Shown here piece by piece: positions 28,408 through 38,077 of a stretch of DNA of 64,000 nt. The DNA is from Propionibacteriaceae bacterium. Lineage in GTDB: Bacteria; Actinomycetota; Actinomycetes; Propionibacteriales; Propionibacteriaceae. The position numbers and the translations under genes are program-made. A model generated the notes under the pieces. It made no database searches. It was not told where the DNA came from and saw nothing but the letters and a program-made list of their open reading frames with translations. Location: positions 1 through 64,000 of the forward strand of contig JAISJO010000091.1 of the NCBI GenBank assembly GCA_031261485.1. Reading direction: 5' to 3'. The stretch's first letter is position 1; each line of letters begins with the position of its first letter.

Positions 28408-29349
28408 ATGTCGGTTTTACAGATTGAGCACCTGACCAAGGATTATGGGTCGGGGCGCGGGGTGTTCGACGTGTCTTTCGAGGTCAACCAAGGAGAGGTA
28501 TTCGGTTTTCTCGGGCCGAATGGCGCAGGGAAGACCACCACCATCCGACATATCATGGGCTTTTCTCGACCGCAGCATGGCACGACATCCGTCAACGGAC
28601 TGGACAGTTGGAAGGACCATTACATCATTCACAAGGACGTGGGCTACCTCCCCGGCGAAATCGCTTTGCCAGAAGCACTGACGGGGACTCAGTTCATTTC
28701 CATGATGGCGGAACTGCGCCATATCACTGACATGACGCACACCGATTACCTCATTGAGAAGTTCGCACTGGAACCTTCAGGCGGGCTGAAGCGGATGTCA
28801 CTTGGGATGAAACGAACGCTGGCGATTGTCACTGCCTTCATGCACGATCCACAGATTCTTGTCCTCGACGAACCGACGAGTGGGCTGGACCCCATGATGC
28901 AAGATATCTTTATCGGTTTCTTGAATGAGGAAAAGGCGCGTGGGAAGACAATACTGTTGTCCAGCCATATCTTCTCCGAAGTGGACGCCACCTGCGACAG
29001 AATCGCCATCATCAAGGATGGCCGTCTCGTTTCGACCTTTGTGGCAGACGACTTGCGCCACAACGAATCGAAGACCTTCAAGATTGAGTTCGCTTCCAAG
29101 GAGGACTTCGAACGATTCCGCACAGAAGTGGAGTATCCCCAGAAACTCAATGTCATCTCGGTGAAGAGGCACCGCAACCAGGCGAGAGTGCTCATCGATG
29201 ACAAGGACGTCAATAGCCTCATTGCGATTCTGTCGGACTATCACTTGAACTTCTTCACAGAAATCAAATTCACGCTGGAGGACTATTTCATGAAGTTTTA
29301 TGACGAGAATCAGAGTGTGGAAGAAGGCGTCGAAAATGCCGCTCATTGA
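28408..29349 (+). CDS. ABC transporter ATP-binding protein 1
   Basis: This 313-residue ABC ATPase shows Walker A GPNGAGKTTTIR and Walker B ILVLDEPTSGLDP. The signature region RMSLGMKRTLAI replaces the classical LSGGQ, and the switch sequence is LLSSHIFSEVDATCDRIAI. This variant signature is usual in ABC-2 exporters for lipids, antibiotics or peptides. A ~90-residue C-terminal domain follows the fold. ATG 28408 follows TAGGAGA. It overlaps ATPase 2 by 14 bp. Confidence 0.94.
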   Translation: MSVLQIEHLTKDYGSGRGVFDVSFEVNQGEVFGFLGPNGAGKTTTIRHIMGFSRPQHGTTSVNGLDSWKDHYIIHKDVGYLPGEIALPEALTGTQFISMMAELRHITDMTHTDYLIEKFALEPSGGLKRMSLGMKRTLAIVTAFMHDPQILVLDEPTSGLDPMMQDIFIGFLNEEKARGKTILLSSHIFSEVDATCDRIAIIKDGRLVSTFVADDLRHNESKTFKIEFASKEDFERFRTEVEYPQKLNVISVKRHRNQARVLIDDKDVNSLIAILSDYHLNFFTEIKFTLEDYFMKFYDENQSVEEGVENAAH

Positions 29350-30217
29350 AATCGAGAGTGTGACAAAAGACTACGGCGAAGGGCGTGGCAATTTTGATGT
29401 CAGCCTTTCCATTGAGAAGGGCGAAGTCTTCGGTTTTGTCGGCACAAACGGCGCTGGAAAGACGACACTGATTCGCCAGATGATGGGATTTCTCAAGTCA
29501 GACAAAGGCCACATAAGGATCAATGGTCTAGATGCTTGGTCCCAGTCTGCCGACATCAAGAAGCTGGTTGGGTATGTCCCTGGTGAGATCGCGTTCCCCG
29601 ATGCGCCAACGGGAACCGAGTTCCTGCGCCGCCAAGCGGAACTCTTGGGGCTCACGGACATGACCTACGCGGACTACGTCACGGCGAAGCTACAGCTTGA
29701 CCCTACGGCCAACCTCAAACGCATGTCCAAAGGCATGAAACAGAAGACCGCCATCGTCGCCGCATTCATGGCTGACTCCGAAATTCTGATCATGGACGAG
29801 CCCACAACTGGTCTCGATCCACTCATGCGAGCCGAGTTTGTGGACATCCTTACTGACGAAAAGGCCAAGGGCAAGACAATGTTCATGTCTAGCCACATGT
29901 TCGAGGAGGTGGAGGACACGTGCGACAAGGTTGCACTCATCAAGGACGGCAGAATCATCGCCGTCAAGTCGACTCTTGAGATCAGGCACAACCAGGACAA
30001 AGTGTACAAAGTCGAGTTCACCTCAGCCGAGGACTACAAACTCTTCTTAGCCGAGGCGTTTGAGTACTCCGAACAACGAGAAGACCAGAACCAAGTGCTG
30101 GTCAATGTGCACGACAGAGACATTGACCGCTTCCTACACGTCCTCAAGGACTATCACATCAAGTTTATTACTGAAATCAAATACTCTCTTGAAAAGTATT
30201 TCAAGAGCCTTTATTAA
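29336..30217 (+). CDS. ABC transporter ATP-binding protein 2
   Basis: This 293-residue paralogue of the upstream ATPase has Walker A GTNGAGKTTLIR, signature RMSKGMKQKTAI, and Walker B ILIMDEPTTGLDP. The two proteins match across the whole length, including the start (TKDYG-GRG-FDVS). They probably form a heterodimer under one permease. ATG 29336 (MPLIEIESV) is chosen, and the 12 track residues before it lie inside ATPase 1. The 14-bp overlap implies coupled translation. Confidence 0.93.
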   Translation: MPLIEIESVTKDYGEGRGNFDVSLSIEKGEVFGFVGTNGAGKTTLIRQMMGFLKSDKGHIRINGLDAWSQSADIKKLVGYVPGEIAFPDAPTGTEFLRRQAELLGLTDMTYADYVTAKLQLDPTANLKRMSKGMKQKTAIVAAFMADSEILIMDEPTTGLDPLMRAEFVDILTDEKAKGKTMFMSSHMFEEVEDTCDKVALIKDGRIIAVKSTLEIRHNQDKVYKVEFTSAEDYKLFLAEAFEYSEQREDQNQVLVNVHDRDIDRFLHVLKDYHIKFITEIKYSLEKYFKSLY

Positions 30218-30231
30218 GAAGGAACCGCGCA

Positions 30232-31476
30232 ATGTTTAGCAAGACGATTTTCAAACAGACGCTCAAATCCAACTGGAAGCTGTGGGCCGTCTTCACGGGG
30301 ATCATGGCTGTGATGAGCGCCCTTGTCATCGCGGTGTTCGACCGCAAGATGATTTCTTCCATGATGAATATGGTCAAAAACATGCCAGGCATCGCCGATA
30401 TCATCGGCGACCGGATGGACTCGATGACCTCGGTTCTCGGCCTGCTCGGGCAGAGTTTCTACTCACTGCAAGGCATCATCCTGGGGCTCATCTTCGTCAT
30501 CATGACAGCGAATTCGCTGGTCGCCTCGCAGGTCGACAAAGGCTCCATGGCGTACCTGCTGTCCACCCCGATCAAGCGTAGCAAGGTCGTCCGCACACAG
30601 GCTCTCTACCTGATTTCGAGCGTCTTGTGCATGTTCCTCATCGTCACCTCGGTCGGGCTTGTCACTGTGCAAGTCGCTCATCATGGCTTGTGGGCTGAGG
30701 AATACACTGCCGACGTGAAAGCCGCTGCGCAGGTCCTGGACCTCAGTGACGAGACTGTGGCGGGCGACCTCACGCTCATCCTCGCTGACGATGATGCGGT
30801 GACCTCTGGAGCCGAAGCTCGCGGCATCGACAAGGATGTCTACACAACATATCTTGGGCTCAAGATGGCGGAGAACGCCGGCGTTGAACAGCCGGGGATA
30901 CCTGCTGACCAGATGGAGAAAATACAGGCCAGTTTCATGGCAGGCATCACTGCTGCGGCGGAGGTCTTGGATGTCGATGCCTCGGACCTGGCCACAGACA
31001 TGGGGAAGATCAAGAACAGCGACGCTGCGATGACTGCCGCTGTTGACGCATCCGGCCTCCCCAAAGAGCTCTTCGTCACCATTGTCAACGGACAGCTTGC
31101 GAACGACGAACTCACTCTTGACCAGGGAATTGAGTTCAGCGTGAAGGACTATTTACTGCTCAACCTCGGCGCGTTCCTGCTGTTGTTTGCTCTGTCCAGT
31201 ATCTCCTTCCTCTTCTCTTGCGTGTTCAACCTGTCCAAGAACTCGCTGATGCTGGGCGCCGGAATCCCGATTGCGTTCTTCCTTTTCCAGATTATGTCGC
31301 AGGTCGGAAGCAGTTTGGAGGACTTCAAGTACGTGTCGCTGAACACGCTGTTCGCGCCCGGCGACATCACTGGTGGCGGTACCTTCTGGCCGCAGTTCGC
31401 TGTCTTGGCGGCCCTGGGTGTGGTTCTTTACACGGTTGGTGTCGAGGTCTTCAAGGAGAAGGACCTGCCGCTGTAA
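30232..31476 (+). CDS. ABC-2 type permease
   Basis: This 414-residue membrane protein has one N-terminal helix (LWAVFTGIMAVMSALVIAVFD), a group of three helices near residues 75-155, a ~150-residue hydrophilic Ala/Asp-rich domain, and three C-terminal helices. It starts 14 bp after ATPase 2. It is the only permease of the operon and may therefore dimerise or act as a long single chain under an ATPase heterodimer. The substrate is unknown. The layout recalls efflux pumps for lipophilic or antimicrobial compounds. Confidence 0.88.
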   Translation: MFSKTIFKQTLKSNWKLWAVFTGIMAVMSALVIAVFDRKMISSMMNMVKNMPGIADIIGDRMDSMTSVLGLLGQSFYSLQGIILGLIFVIMTANSLVASQVDKGSMAYLLSTPIKRSKVVRTQALYLISSVLCMFLIVTSVGLVTVQVAHHGLWAEEYTADVKAAAQVLDLSDETVAGDLTLILADDDAVTSGAEARGIDKDVYTTYLGLKMAENAGVEQPGIPADQMEKIQASFMAGITAAAEVLDVDASDLATDMGKIKNSDAAMTAAVDASGLPKELFVTIVNGQLANDELTLDQGIEFSVKDYLLLNLGAFLLLFALSSISFLFSCVFNLSKNSLMLGAGIPIAFFLFQIMSQVGSSLEDFKYVSLNTLFAPGDITGGGTFWPQFAVLAALGVVLYTVGVEVFKEKDLPL

Positions 31477-31553
31477 CTTGGGTAGCGCACAGGTATCATT
31501 GTGTCTATTCTCGTCGGGGTATGGTGGGTTTGACGAACTCGGCAGCAACCTTA

Positions 31554-32423
31554 CTAGTTCTGTAATCCGATGTAGTTTCTGACTTCTCGGTTCCAGGCTA
31601 GGCGGAGGACAACGACCAGGACCACGGCGACGGCAACTGACACTAGCGGTAGCCACCAGGAGGACCAGCCGAAGAACACCCGCGACGGGACGGTGGTGAT
31701 CAGGACGACGGGGAAGATGGACGACAGGAAGATGCGGAGAATGGGGCCGTACATGTCGACGGGCATGCGGCCGAGGTTGTGCATGGCGTTGAGGGCGACT
31801 GTGCCGTCGAACTCGCGCAGCGTCATGACTTTGTACGACGAAAAGACGGCGACGCACCAGAAGATGACTGACGCTGCCAGCAGACAGACGATGAAGGCCA
31901 AAATCGACCACAGCCCACCGGGCATTGCCCCTGCCCAGATGGCATATCCTCCCAGGGCCAGCGCGATGACGACCTTGGGCAGGTCTTGTACAGACAAGTG
32001 CCCCAGCATCGTCCGAGCCAGCGAACTGGTGGGTAGGAGGAGTTGCCCATCGAGGGTGCCAACTCGTACATCCTCGGCCAGGCGTTGGATCGAGCCGAAG
32101 CAGAAGACCCACATGATGGCGTCCATCCAGTACCAGATAGCCTGAAGGAACAATAGTCGAGGCTGAGTCCAGCCGTCGCCATCGCCTAGGAACTTGCCCG
32201 CCACTAGGACAGGAGCAATGGCGAAGAACAGCCAGATGATGTTGACGCCTGTTCCGATGACCATGTCGAAACGGAACTTTACTGCTGCTTTGAAATCCAA
32301 GACCCAGCAGGCTCTCAGTGTCCGCCAGGTGTGGAGAGTCCCGCCCACACGGCCCATGCCCCTTGTTTTCTTGTATGGTGCCGACGGCACGAGGAGGGGC
32401 GATGATGACTCGACTGCGCTCAT
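31554..32423 (-). CDS. ABC-2 family permease subunit
   Basis: This 289-residue protein has six hydrophobic segments. It belongs to the ABC-2 family 6 type, with FDMVIGTGVNIIWLFFAIAP and DVRVGTLDGQLLLPTSSL. It overlaps the second permease by 4 bp, which overlaps the ATPase by 4 bp, giving a standard three-gene exporter unit read leftwards. The substrate is not predictable. It is convergent with the TetR-controlled ABC operon across a 77-bp gap. Confidence 0.86.
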   Translation of the reverse strand: MSAVESSSPLLVPSAPYKKTRGMGRVGGTLHTWRTLRACWVLDFKAAVKFRFDMVIGTGVNIIWLFFAIAPVLVAGKFLGDGDGWTQPRLLFLQAIWYWMDAIMWVFCFGSIQRLAEDVRVGTLDGQLLLPTSSLARTMLGHLSVQDLPKVVIALALGGYAIWAGAMPGGLWSILAFIVCLLAASVIFWCVAVFSSYKVMTLREFDGTVALNAMHNLGRMPVDMYGPILRIFLSSIFPVVLITTVPSRVFFGWSSWWLPLVSVAVAVVLVVVLRLAWNREVRNYIGLQN

Positions 32424-33205
32424 ATGCCCACCGCCTCAAACCGACGCATGGCCCTCGGCCAGGCCAGTCGGAAGAGCAGTCCCAGCACCACAATCCAACC
32501 CACTGCAGACACCGGCATCCACCACTGCAAAGCCATCACGCCGGCGAGCAGTTCCCCCATACCGCCTTCGGCAAGCCAAAACGGCGAGAGCCTCATACAC
32601 CAGGCCAGCCATGTCGGCATGAAAGCGCTGGGGGCGACCAGCCCGCCCAAGACCCACTGGACCCCGGACAACAGCCCCATGATGCCGTTCCATTTGCCCA
32701 CCCAGAGGGCGGCCAAGGCGTAAAGCCAAGAGAACGCCACGGTGGAAATCCAGCCCAAGAGCCCCAGCCCGACAGCAGCAGCAATGACCAGTGGGTCCCG
32801 AGTGAAACTGGCATTCATAGCTATTGCCATCAGTGGAATGATGACGACAAGTGGCAAGGAGCGGATGACTGCGGTTACAACCGGGCGTGCCAGAATCACC
32901 AACACAGACGAGTACGGCATCATCAGCAGAGTGGACAACTCGCCGGAATAGACCATCGGCCCGAAGCTGAAGATGATATCTCCCGAGATACCAAAGTTCG
33001 TGGCGACGAGGAGAACGATGTAGTACGCCGTGGATTGCCCGCTCGTCATCACACCTGAATTGCTGGCTGCGGTGTTCCACAGGGCCATGAAGGCCAGCGG
33101 CACAACCCAGCCGAACAACGAAAGGAACAATTGGACGCGGTAGGCGGCTACGGCTGTGCCCTCAAGGCGCACCCAGGCACCATACTTGCGCACGGCGGCA
33201 ATCAC
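32420..33205 (-). CDS. ABC-2 type permease subunit
   Basis: This 261-residue membrane protein has six hydrophobic segments and an N-terminal amphipathic stretch MIAAVRKYGAWVRLEGTAV. It resembles permeases of DUF990/ABC-2 exporters. It sits between the ATPase gene and the other permease with 4-bp overlaps on both sides, so it is the second membrane half of the same exporter. Confidence 0.86.
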   Translation of the reverse strand: MIAAVRKYGAWVRLEGTAVAAYRVQLFLSLFGWVVPLAFMALWNTAASNSGVMTSGQSTAYYIVLLVATNFGISGDIIFSFGPMVYSGELSTLLMMPYSSVLVILARPVVTAVIRSLPLVVIIPLMAIAMNASFTRDPLVIAAAVGLGLLGWISTVAFSWLYALAALWVGKWNGIMGLLSGVQWVLGGLVAPSAFMPTWLAWCMRLSPFWLAEGGMGELLAGVMALQWWMPVSAVGWIVVLGLLFRLAWPRAMRRFEAVGI

Positions 33206-34227
33206 GGTATCTGCTCCGCGTCGGCTTCCGACGAGACGGTGGCGTATATCTGCGACAGGGCCGTCTCCAGTGGAGGGTCAGACAACGACAGGGCGCTGAC
33301 ACCGGACAATGCACCCACTTGTGCCAAGATGTGCGGCGCTTCGTCACGGAGCACTTCCAGGTGTATCTCCCCCGGCTTGGGTTCGGTGACTTTGTCCTCC
33401 CAAGAGAACTGGCTGAAATCGGGTCTGACTTCGGTGTACTGGATGGTGATGAGCTGATGCCCGCCGTCCATGTGCCTCAGTTCGGCCAGAGAGCCGGTGA
33501 AGGCAATATGTCCCTTGGCCATGACGATGACCCGGCCCGCCAGTGCCTCGATGTCCGCCAGATAGTGCGAGGTGAGCAGGACGGTGGCGTGATGTGCCCG
33601 GACGTACCCCTCGACGAAACGGCGAATGCTTGCTTGCGCGTCGAAATCCAGGCCAATGGTCGGTTCGTCCAGCAAGACCAAGCTGGGCCGATGCAGCAGG
33701 GCCGCCGCGAACTCGCAGCGCATCCGCTGCCCCAGACTGAGTTGGCGCACCGGCGCGTCACCGAATTCCGCCAAGCCCAAGAGCTCAGTCAATTCGTTCA
33801 AGGAGGCCTGGTAATCATCGTCAGACAAAGAATAAATGACTTTGCGTAATTGCAGGGAATCGAAGACCGACACGTCGGGGTGGAGCTGGCTGCGTTGACC
33901 CATGATGAACCCAATACGCCGCAAGAACTCGGGATCGCGCTCATGCGGGGTGAACCCCATCACGTCCACCTTGCCTGAAGTCGGCGTCAGCAATCCAGAG
34001 ATGCATTTCAGCGTGGTGGTCTTGCCGGAACCATTCGGCCCGAGCACACCCAGTATTTCCCCCGAACACGCAGTGAAAGCCACGTTACTGATTGCTGGAA
34101 TCTGTGTGTACTTCCGGTGAAAGAAGCCCCTTACCGTGTCCCCAAATCCGACCGTCCGCTCGGCCACCTTGAAGGTGCGGGTCACGTTGTCAAGGGTGAC
34201 AACACTATCTTCGTCAATGGATGCCAT
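33202..34227 (-). CDS. ABC transporter ATP-binding protein
   Basis: The 341-residue ATPase shows Walker A GPNGSGKTTTLKC, signature RQLSLGQRMRCEF, Walker B LVLLDEPTIGLDF, and the His switch LLTSHYLADIEAL. An N-terminal extension with GFFHRKYTQIPAIS is typical of the family paired with DUF990 permeases. ATG 34227 (MASIDEDSVV) follows AAGGACA. The 38-residue track extension is rejected. It is the first gene of the exporter operon and divergent from the EamA gene. Confidence 0.92.
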   Translation of the reverse strand: MASIDEDSVVTLDNVTRTFKVAERTVGFGDTVRGFFHRKYTQIPAISNVAFTACSGEILGVLGPNGSGKTTTLKCISGLLTPTSGKVDVMGFTPHERDPEFLRRIGFIMGQRSQLHPDVSVFDSLQLRKVIYSLSDDDYQASLNELTELLGLAEFGDAPVRQLSLGQRMRCEFAAALLHRPSLVLLDEPTIGLDFDAQASIRRFVEGYVRAHHATVLLTSHYLADIEALAGRVIVMAKGHIAFTGSLAELRHMDGGHQLITIQYTEVRPDFSQFSWEDKVTEPKPGEIHLEVLRDEAPHILAQVGALSGVSALSLSDPPLETALSQIYATVSSEADAEQIP

Positions 34228-34411
34228 GGCGGTGTCCTTGAATATGCCGTGGGCGAGGTCCCACACAAGAGTAACACCTTGCTGCTCTGAATCTGGATGC
34301 ACGTCGACAGTTCCCCACAATCTCCCGGCAATTACCGGCATTCCTGACCATCACAGGCAGGAGAGCCACGGCCAAGGGTAGCCTTGTCCTCGTGTATGTG
34401 CGAGAACGACT

Positions 34412-35281
34412 GTGAAGAAAGCCCTCCTCTTGGTCTTGGGTTCCATCGTGTCCGTGCAACTCGGAGCGGCGGCGGCCAAGTCACTCTTTCCCGAAGTCGG
34501 GCCACTGGCAATGGCATGGCTGCGTTTCACAGGTGCGACGGTCATCCTGGTCTTTGTGGGGCGCATCTCGTTCCGGGGCCATTCTCGCCGTGCTTGGCTG
34601 GACCTGCTGGTGTACTGTGCGTCGCTGGCATGTATGAATGTTTTGTTCTATCAGGGGGTCGCGCGCATCCCCCTTGGGTTGGCTGTCACCATCGAGTTTC
34701 TCGGACCGCTGGGGGTCGCCCTCGCCAAGACCCGTCGGGCACGCGACCTTCTCTGGGTGGTATTGGCCGGGGCCGGAGTCGCCCTCCTTGGTTGGTCGCC
34801 CGGGTCACTGAATTGGGCAGGGGTCGGGTTCATCCTCGGAGCGGCGGTGTGCTGGACCACGTACATCCTTGTCACTCCTCGCGTCGGCAAACAGTGGGGA
34901 GGTGCACAAGCCGTCACCTACGCCAACATACTGGGTGCGTTGTCCCTTGTCATCCCCGTCTTGATGTGGCATAGGCAAGGTCTCGGCTCGTGGCACATTT
35001 GGGTTCTCGGTTTGGTCGTCGGGCTGCTTTCTTCAGTTGTGCCGTACGTCTTCGAATTACAGGCGCTCAAGACCATCGAACCGCGTATCTTCTCCATCCT
35101 GATGAGCGCCGAACCCGCGATGGCCGCATTGGCGGGGCTGGTCATTCTGGGTGAGCACTTGTCCGCCACAGATGTTGTGGCGATGGGGTGTGTCGTGGCT
35201 GCGTCTGTTGGGGTGACATGGACGGCTACTCGGGGAAAACCCAAGATATCTAGCGGAGCGGTCGAGCCGTCGCAGGAGTAA
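34412..35281 (+). CDS. EamA-family (RhtA-like) exporter
   Basis: This 289-residue protein has ten hydrophobic segments in two EamA repeats. The N-terminal GAAAAKSLFPEVGPLAMAWLR and the LEIEFLGPLGVAL-like stretch resemble threonine/homoserine exporter RhtA. It starts with GTG. No strong ribosome-binding site is evident. It stands alone in the divergent space from the ABC exporter. An amino-acid or metabolite efflux role is family knowledge, not shown here. Confidence 0.85.
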   Translation: MKKALLLVLGSIVSVQLGAAAAKSLFPEVGPLAMAWLRFTGATVILVFVGRISFRGHSRRAWLDLLVYCASLACMNVLFYQGVARIPLGLAVTIEFLGPLGVALAKTRRARDLLWVVLAGAGVALLGWSPGSLNWAGVGFILGAAVCWTTYILVTPRVGKQWGGAQAVTYANILGALSLVIPVLMWHRQGLGSWHIWVLGLVVGLLSSVVPYVFELQALKTIEPRIFSILMSAEPAMAALAGLVILGEHLSATDVVAMGCVVAASVGVTWTATRGKPKISSGAVEPSQE

Positions 35282-35416
35282 ATGAGTAGGGGGCGTTTCT
35301 TCTTCCACCGTTCATTTTCCAACTCCCCGACCTGCCTCGGCTAACCCCCACACATCCTCGGGCGGCCCAGCCTTGGGCGCACTAGATATTGCGCGGCCGT
35401 CCTCCGGTATGTGGGG

Positions 35417-35440
35417 CCCCCCGCGCCGGGCGCGGCGGGG
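35417..35440. terminator. GC-rich hairpin between convergent genes
   Basis: CCCC-CCGCGC-CGG-GCGCGG-CGGGG forms a stable stem in the 210-bp gap between the EamA gene and the VWA-SGNH gene. No U-run follows on either strand, so it could be a bidirectional terminator without a tail. The rest of the gap shows no gene. Confidence 0.45.
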
Positions 35441-35491
35441 TTGGAAAGTGACACGTTTTGTCCGACATCACCTGACATCTTCGTCAGATCA

Positions 35492-38062
35492 TCAAGACCT
35501 GCTACTGCGTCTACGAACCGCTCCCCAGATCAGAAGGACTATCCCTCCAATGAGTAGTGCTCCTGCCATACCTGAGGCTGCCCAGACATACCACCTAATA
35601 GGCTCAACCACCCGAATTGGGATCTCAAACTCGACCGCTGTCCAGTTTTCATCGAATCCGGACACCACGATGGTGTGCAATCCGGGAGAGAGGTCCGGGG
35701 GTATTGTGAATGTGAGGTTCGCCACTCCATCTTCGCCCACCAGGAACTGGCCTAGCCGCACCGGCGTTGAGTGCAGGTCCACATAGACGTAGCTCCCGAC
35801 CACCATGTCTCGCACATTCATCTGGATTTTGTCGCATGTGGCAATATCTGGACGTGATGACTCGGTGATGGTTGCGTTCTCAGAGCCCGAGAGATCCTTC
35901 AGCGTCTTCGCGGGAGAGCTGGTGCAGATTCGTTGTCTCCACACCTGTCCTGAAACATACGGCCCTGGTGCGGAGAATGCGTTCGTGAACTCCGGCGAGG
36001 ACAGGTATCCACGCAGAGCCGTCCCCTCTGCTTTGTAGCCATCAATTGTGGGATGGGCACTTTCTGGGTCAAGCGAAATCTTGTTGATCCAGGCTTGGTC
36101 TTCGGACCTACATATGGAGTGGCCAAGAGTCGCATAGTGCACAGGGTTTGCAAAGAAGATAGCGTAGCTGAGGCTACCGTCAAACCGAGCTTCGGCGGCA
36201 GCCTCGACTTCCACTCTGATAACGCCATTAAGAGTTGCTTCCAGGTCATTGAGCCTGACAACGTCGGATGCTGACAAGGCATACGTTGGTCCACCCATGC
36301 CACAACTCTGATTGCCACTTTGGGCGATCACTGGATAGGGCAAGACCACAACTGGCGCGTATTCGTTGGCCCCCTCATCAAGCCTTGCTTGTCGATACGC
36401 GGCCGTATTCGCAGCATGCCAAATTGCTCTGTAGGCCGCAGCCAGCCGCCCCGAGGCAACAGAACCATTGACAGCACCTGACTGCAGTCGGACCATGTCT
36501 TGAAATGCCTTGTAGATCGGCGATTCTCGGTCGTCTGCGCTAGGGCATTTGTTTGTCCTAAACGGATTGGGGCTAGCTTCAAATGGATTGACACAAGAAC
36601 TGATGATGTTCGCAAAACCAATGTCATTGCCTCCCAGGGTCAGAAACACAATCCGAGGGGCGGTCTCTAACTGCGCCAATTTGTCCAACTGCGCATCAGC
36701 GTCGGTGTGAGTATTGTCATCCGTTTGCCGAGTTATCAGGTTCTGAATGACTGCCCCGCTGCACGCAAGATTCTTCGCCTCATACATCGGATATTCCCCG
36801 CTATGCCAGTCTTCACCAATTTTGGGGATGAACGCATAGCTCTTGTGGGAAGTATGACACCCGTTGTCCACGATGTAGTATTCGGGAATCACTCCATCCC
36901 TCCAGTCCATGTACTCGAACGTACCCTGGCCCGACGAATATGAATCTCCCATGATGACGATCTGGTTATTTCCGTCGATGGTAATTGGTCCCCAATCATT
37001 AGGGCCGACATCGGTCCCCTGAACCATTATTGTGCCGTCGACAGGTTCGCCGTATGCTCCTTTCCCATAGGCGAAGACTCGGTAATTCAGTTGCTTAGAA
37101 CCGCTGTCCAGACCAGCCAAAGAGAGCGTCCAGGAGGCCACGAGCGTGCCGTCTGGGCTGATAGCGCCGAGGCTCTTGCGAGGAGGCACCACGGCAGGAA
37201 GAGAATCCGAGCCAGCAGTAAACGTCAATGTGACATTCACTTTTTCGATAAGGAAGGCTGCCGGGTTGTGAATCGTGGCAGTGACAGTCACATCCCCGCC
37301 CGCCACAACAGTTTGCGGGGAAGTGGTCACCGAGACATTGAGCGCCCCACTGGTCGCGTCTGCAATTTCTTCGATGAGTTCTTCCCCATCTTCAGCATCA
37401 ACATACTTCCCCTCGGTTGCAGCCGCAATACACTGCAGTTCGGTGCGACCTTTGTCAGATATCTGGAATCCGATGGTGTTGACCGTGATAGCGAAACCTT
37501 TGGCAGCCAGTTCCTTGGCAACTTCGCATGGCGTTTTCGGCGGGCTGCAATTCGATTCACCATCCGACACAAGGATAATTGATGCCCCATAGTCACCGTC
37601 AGCAATGAGTCGCTCCCCTAGAGCTTCCAATGCTTGTGCCGTGGGAGTATTGCCGTTTGCCTGCAGGTTTGTGATTGTCGCATGGAGTTTGGGTGCGTCC
37701 GCATTGTCAGCGGGAGTGACAACGTACTGTCCAGCGCCGCAATTGCCGTCGTTGGGAAAGGTCCAGACTCCCACATCGCGCAGTCCTAGACTTGTGGAGA
37801 TGGCGTCATTCATACCCTGTTTGGCAGAGTCGAGTTTGGTCAGGCCACCGCTCGCTTGCCCGTCCATCGAACTTGACAAATCGATAAGGAGAACAATTGG
37901 CGCGCCTGGGTTTCTGGGGGCCGCGACGGCAGGTGCCACTGAAAGAGAAGTTGGGATGGATGCCATCATCGCCGCAGCAAGAATGGCAGTTATCAAGGTC
38001 ATCGGTCGAAAACCTATCGACGCCAAGCAGTCAGACTGGTCGCCATGCTCTTTCCTGGACAC
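35492..38062 (-). CDS. surface protein: VWA domain + SGNH hydrolase + C-terminal TM anchor
   Basis: This 856-residue exported protein starts with GTG 38062 (AAAGGA upstream). A signal peptide ends around AVAA (residue 48). Residues ~50-245 are a von Willebrand A domain with the metal site DLSSSMDG. Residues ~250-345 are a beta-sandwich repeat (VTVTATIHNPAAF). Residues ~360-680 are an SGNH/GDSL hydrolase with GDSYSSGQG (Ser), LTLGGNDIGF (Gly, Asn) and SAHPTIDGY (His). After another beta domain comes a transmembrane helix followed by RRRSSRS. All catalytic blocks are present, so an esterase or deacetylase is likely. The upstream gene ends 15 bp away and is probably cotranscribed. The VWA-plus-SGNH fusion is not one I know. 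Confidence 0.85.
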   Translation of the reverse strand: MSRKEHGDQSDCLASIGFRPMTLITAILAAAMMASIPTSLSVAPAVAAPRNPGAPIVLLIDLSSSMDGQASGGLTKLDSAKQGMNDAISTSLGLRDVGVWTFPNDGNCGAGQYVVTPADNADAPKLHATITNLQANGNTPTAQALEALGERLIADGDYGASIILVSDGESNCSPPKTPCEVAKELAAKGFAITVNTIGFQISDKGRTELQCIAAATEGKYVDAEDGEELIEEIADATSGALNVSVTTSPQTVVAGGDVTVTATIHNPAAFLIEKVNVTLTFTAGSDSLPAVVPPRKSLGAISPDGTLVASWTLSLAGLDSGSKQLNYRVFAYGKGAYGEPVDGTIMVQGTDVGPNDWGPITIDGNNQIVIMGDSYSSGQGTFEYMDWRDGVIPEYYIVDNGCHTSHKSYAFIPKIGEDWHSGEYPMYEAKNLACSGAVIQNLITRQTDDNTHTDADAQLDKLAQLETAPRIVFLTLGGNDIGFANIISSCVNPFEASPNPFRTNKCPSADDRESPIYKAFQDMVRLQSGAVNGSVASGRLAAAYRAIWHAANTAAYRQARLDEGANEYAPVVVLPYPVIAQSGNQSCGMGGPTYALSASDVVRLNDLEATLNGVIRVEVEAAAEARFDGSLSYAIFFANPVHYATLGHSICRSEDQAWINKISLDPESAHPTIDGYKAEGTALRGYLSSPEFTNAFSAPGPYVSGQVWRQRICTSSPAKTLKDLSGSENATITESSRPDIATCDKIQMNVRDMVVGSYVYVDLHSTPVRLGQFLVGEDGVANLTFTIPPDLSPGLHTIVVSGFDENWTAVEFEIPIRVVEPIRWYVWAASGMAGALLIGGIVLLIWGAVRRRSSRS

Positions 38063-38077
38063 TGCGTGGTCCTTTCT

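Noticed and set aside
31153-32493. 446-aa minus-strand ORF
   Set aside because: It crosses a convergent junction and overlaps the ABC-2 permease in another frame. Low-complexity composition.
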